NCBI RefSeq assembly: GCF_051014685.1
Contig: NW_027478459.1
Span: forward strand, 620,001 to 684,000
Length of the DNA: 64,000 nucleotides
Direction of reading: 5' to 3'
Source of the DNA: Ptiloglossa arizonensis
Taxonomy: Eukaryota; Arthropoda; Insecta; Hymenoptera; Colletidae
The position numbers and the translations under genes were made by a program. The notes beneath the pieces were generated by a model. That model did no database searches. It saw nothing but the letters and a program-made list of their open reading frames with translations, and was not told the DNA's origin. How positions within the stretch are numbered: position 1 is the first letter of the stretch; each line of letters opens with the position of its first letter. Below are positions 61,901-64,000 of this stretch, one piece after another.

Positions 61901-64000
61901 AAACCAACAACTACTATGGCCTAGGGCAAAAATACACATACCGTTGTAATGGGGCGAGTTTCTGCATTCAGATGCAATAGGAAATTCTCGAGTTCGTCAA
62001 TCCGTTCGTGAGATATGGAAGTTTGAAGTTAAGGAATGCTAGAGAAACCATCAAAATTTTCGCTGGTCTGATACTCGAAACCAACAACTGGAATGGCCTA
62101 GGGGAAAAGTACACACACCGTTGTAATCGGGCGAGTTTCTGCTTTCAGATGCAACAGGAAATTCTCGAGTTCGTCAATCCGTTCGCGAGATATGGAAGTG
62201 TGAAAATAAGGAATGGTTGAGAAACCATCAAAATTTTCGCAAGTCTGATACTCGAAACCAATAACTTCAAAGGCCTAGGGGAAAAATACACATTCCGTTG
62301 TAATCGGGCGAGTTTCTACTTTCAGATGCAACAGGAATTTCTCGAGTTCGTCAATCCGTTCGCGAGATATGGGAGTTGGAAATTAAGGAATGGTTGAGAA
62401 ACCATCAAAATTTTCGCAAGTCTGATACTTGAAATCAATAACTACTAGGGCTTAGGGGAAAAATACACATACCATTGTAATCGGGCGAGTTTCTGCGTTC
62501 AGATGCAATAGGAAATTCTCGAGTTCGTCAATCCGTTCGCGAGATATGGAAGTGTGAAGTTAAGGAATGCATGAGAAACCATCAAAATTTTCGCAAGTCT
62601 GATACTCGAAACCAGTAACTGGAATGGCCTAGGGGAAAAGTACACATATCATTGTAATCTGGCGAGTTTCTACTTTCAGATGCAACAGGAATTTCTCGAG
62701 TTCGTCAATCCGTTCGCGAGATATGGGAGTTTGAAGTTAAGGAATGGTTGAGAAACCATCAAAATTTTCGCAAGTCTGATACTCGAAACAAACAACTACA
62801 AAGGCCTAGGGGGAAAACACACATATCTTTGTAATCGGGCGAGTTTCTACTTCCAGATGCAACAGGAATTTCTCGAGTTCGTCAATCCGTTCGCGAGATA
62901 TGGGTGTTTGAAGTTAAGGAATGGTTGAGAAACCATCACAATTTTCCGCAAGTCTGATACTTGAAATCAATAACTACTAGGGCCTAGGGGAAAAATACAC
63001 ATACCGTTGTAATCGGGCGAGTTTCTGCATTCAGATGCAACAGGAATTTCTCGTGTTCGTCAATCCGTTCGCGGGATATGGGAATTTGAAGTTAAGGAAT
63101 GGTTGAGAAATCATCAAAATTTTCGCAAGTCCGATACGCGAATCCAATAACTACAATGGCCTACGGCAAAAATACACATACCGTTGTAATCGGGCAAGTT
63201 TCTACTTTCAGATGCAACAGGAATTTCTCGAGTTCGTCAATCCGTTCGCGAGATATGGGAGTTTGAAGTTATGGAATGGTTGAGAAACCATCAAAATTTT
63301 CGCAAGTCTGATACTCGAAACCAACAACTACAAAGGCCTAGGTGGAAAACACACATATCTTTGTAATCGGGCGAGTTTCTGCTTTCAGATGCAATAGGAA
63401 ATTCTCGAGTTCGTCAATCCGTTCGCGAGATATGGGAGTTTGAAGTTAAGGAATGGTTGAGAAACCATCAAAATTTTCGCTGGTCTGATAGTCGAAACAA
63501 ACAACTACAAAGGCCTAGGGGGAAAAGACACATATCTTTGTAATCGGGCGTGTTTCTACTTCCAGATGCAACAGCAATTTCTCGAGTTCGTCAATCCGTT
63601 CGCGAGATATGGGTGTTTGAAGTTAAGGAATGGTTGAGAAAGCATCAAAATTTTCCGCAAGTCTGATACTTGAAATCAATAACTACTAGGGCTTAGGGGA
63701 AAAATACACATACCATTGTAATCGGGCGAGTTTCTGCGTTCAGATGCAATAGGAAATTCTCGAGTTCGTCAATCCGTTCGCGAGATATGGAAGTGTGAAG
63801 TTAAGGAATGCATGAGAAACCATCAAAATTTTCGCAAGTCTGATACTCGAAACAAACAACTACAAAGGCCTAGGGGGAAAACACACATATCTTTGTAATC
63901 GGGCGAGTTTCTACTTCCAGATGCAACAGGAATTTCTCGAGTTCGTCAATCCGTTCGCGAGATATGGGTGTTTGAAGTTAAGGAATGGTTGAGAAACCAT
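49986..64000 (+). repeat. Large nested higher-order repeat system (3, 4, 13, 19, 28 and 29 monomers)
   Basis: CGCAAGTCCGATACGCG lies at 52322, 54624, 59759 and 63124, separated by about 13, 29 and 19 monomers. Each step also carries two extra bases, because each interval holds two 178-bp TTTTCCGCAAG monomers. GGTCTGATAGTCG and CCAGTAACTGG keep these offsets. 55472 pairs with 60607 (5135 bp), 56342 with 61300 (4958 bp, one monomer lost) and 58643 with 62008 (3365 bp). Small units are embedded: GCTAGAGAAACC monomers at 50.7, 51.2, 53.7, 56.35, 57.05, 58.1, 58.65, 61.3 and 62.0 kb are often 3 or 4 monomers apart. The array runs off the window end. No gene is present. Confidence 0.83.
61585..61601 (+). 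other. CENP-B-box-like 17-mer in the terminal nested HOR
   Basis: Same 8-of-9 variant; the next copy is at 62293-62309, four monomers on. This spacing follows the local 708-bp repeat. Confidence 0.4.

Larger units (their letters stand above)
1..64000 (+). repeat. 177-bp tandem satellite array, about 361.5 monomers, head to tail
   Basis: The whole window is one satellite array. The phase mark CTCGAG or a one-base variant recurs every 177 bp, for example at 28, 205, 382, 559, 736 and 913, and is last seen at 63936. That gives 361 intervals in 63,908 bp. I found five 1-bp deletions (near 4150, 5742, 9980, 12634 and 27366) and sixteen 1-bp insertions (ten TTTTCCGCAAG, five TTTTCCTTGTGTC, one GATATTGGG), which account exactly for the net +11. 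All monomers point the same way. No mobile element, unique DNA or array edge is present. The array extends beyond both ends, so the true size is unknown. A centromeric or pericentromeric role is inferred from length, homogeneity and HOR organisation, not shown by sequence alone. Confidence 0.98.

Noticed and set aside
1..64000. CRISPR array
   Set aside because: There are no short repeats with unique spacers. The whole 177-bp unit is repeated with small variation, and there are no cas genes.
1..64000. Inserted transposable element or satellite inversion
   Set aside because: Phase and orientation were followed through the window. Every phase jump is a single base, and no reverse-oriented CTCGAG block or long unique insert was seen.
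1..64000. Ribosomal spacer, 5S rDNA or tRNA cluster
   Set aside because: The monomer contains no rRNA or tRNA-like core, such as A and B boxes in the right spacing; the unit is too short and the open, variable texture does not fit.

Overview
The window is a single, uninterrupted tandem satellite array. From base 1 to base 64000 it consists of head-to-tail copies of a 177-bp monomer, all on the same strand. I see no gene, RNA gene, transposon, inversion or unique sequence, and both window edges fall inside the array. From the first to the last CTCGAG-phase mark (28 to 63936) there are 361 monomers over 63,908 bp, which is 11 bp more than 361 x 177. Sixteen single-base insertions and five single-base deletions that I located account for exactly that +11. 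An array of this size, monomer length and higher-order repeat (HOR) structure suggests a centromeric or pericentromeric satellite of a eukaryote. About 177 bp is common in plants and also occurs in animals. The sequence does not let me name the organism.

Monomer layout, numbered from CTCGAG = 1: CTCGAG (XhoI-type palindrome) at 1-6; TCGCGA (NruI-type palindrome) at 20-25; in a subset, a 16-nt hairpin ATGGTTGAGAAACCAT at 50-65; AAAATTTT at 67-74; a variable block at 101-110 that defines monomer types (ACTACAAA, ACTGGAAT, ACTACTAT, ACTATTAT, ACTTCAAA, ACTACTAG); CCTAGG (AvrII-type palindrome) at 111-116; and a GC-rich box ACCGTTGTAATCGGGC at 131-146 that partly resembles the mammalian CENP-B box. 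By-eye consensus GC is about 41%, and CpG is not depleted.

Region by region. 1-9.4 kb: outer-type monomers (ACTTCAAA types, TGCTGTCAG types) with a 9-monomer HOR of 1592 bp at about 3.19-7.43 kb and a short dimeric (354 bp) stretch near 7.5-8.6 kb. 9.4-30.3 kb: a distinct central subfamily (ATGCATATACC, ATTATGG and GATACAAC variants). It holds a tandem pair of 2654-bp 15-mers, dimers, 5-mers (885 bp), 7-mers (1240 bp), 4-mers (708 bp) and at least two long-range copied segments. 30.3-64 kb: outer-type monomers return, with 5-mer and 3-mer HORs at 33.5-36.2 kb, a nested 9/16/26-monomer system at 36.2-45.5 kb, a 4-mer pair at 48.5-50 kb, and a strongly nested 19/28/29-monomer system from about 50 kb to the end.

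There are no genes to work together here. The biology is array evolution by unequal exchange or local duplication, and a possible centromeric or heterochromatic role. The recurring short open frames are read-through of the repeat: 177 is exactly 59 codons, so a frame stays in register across monomers.
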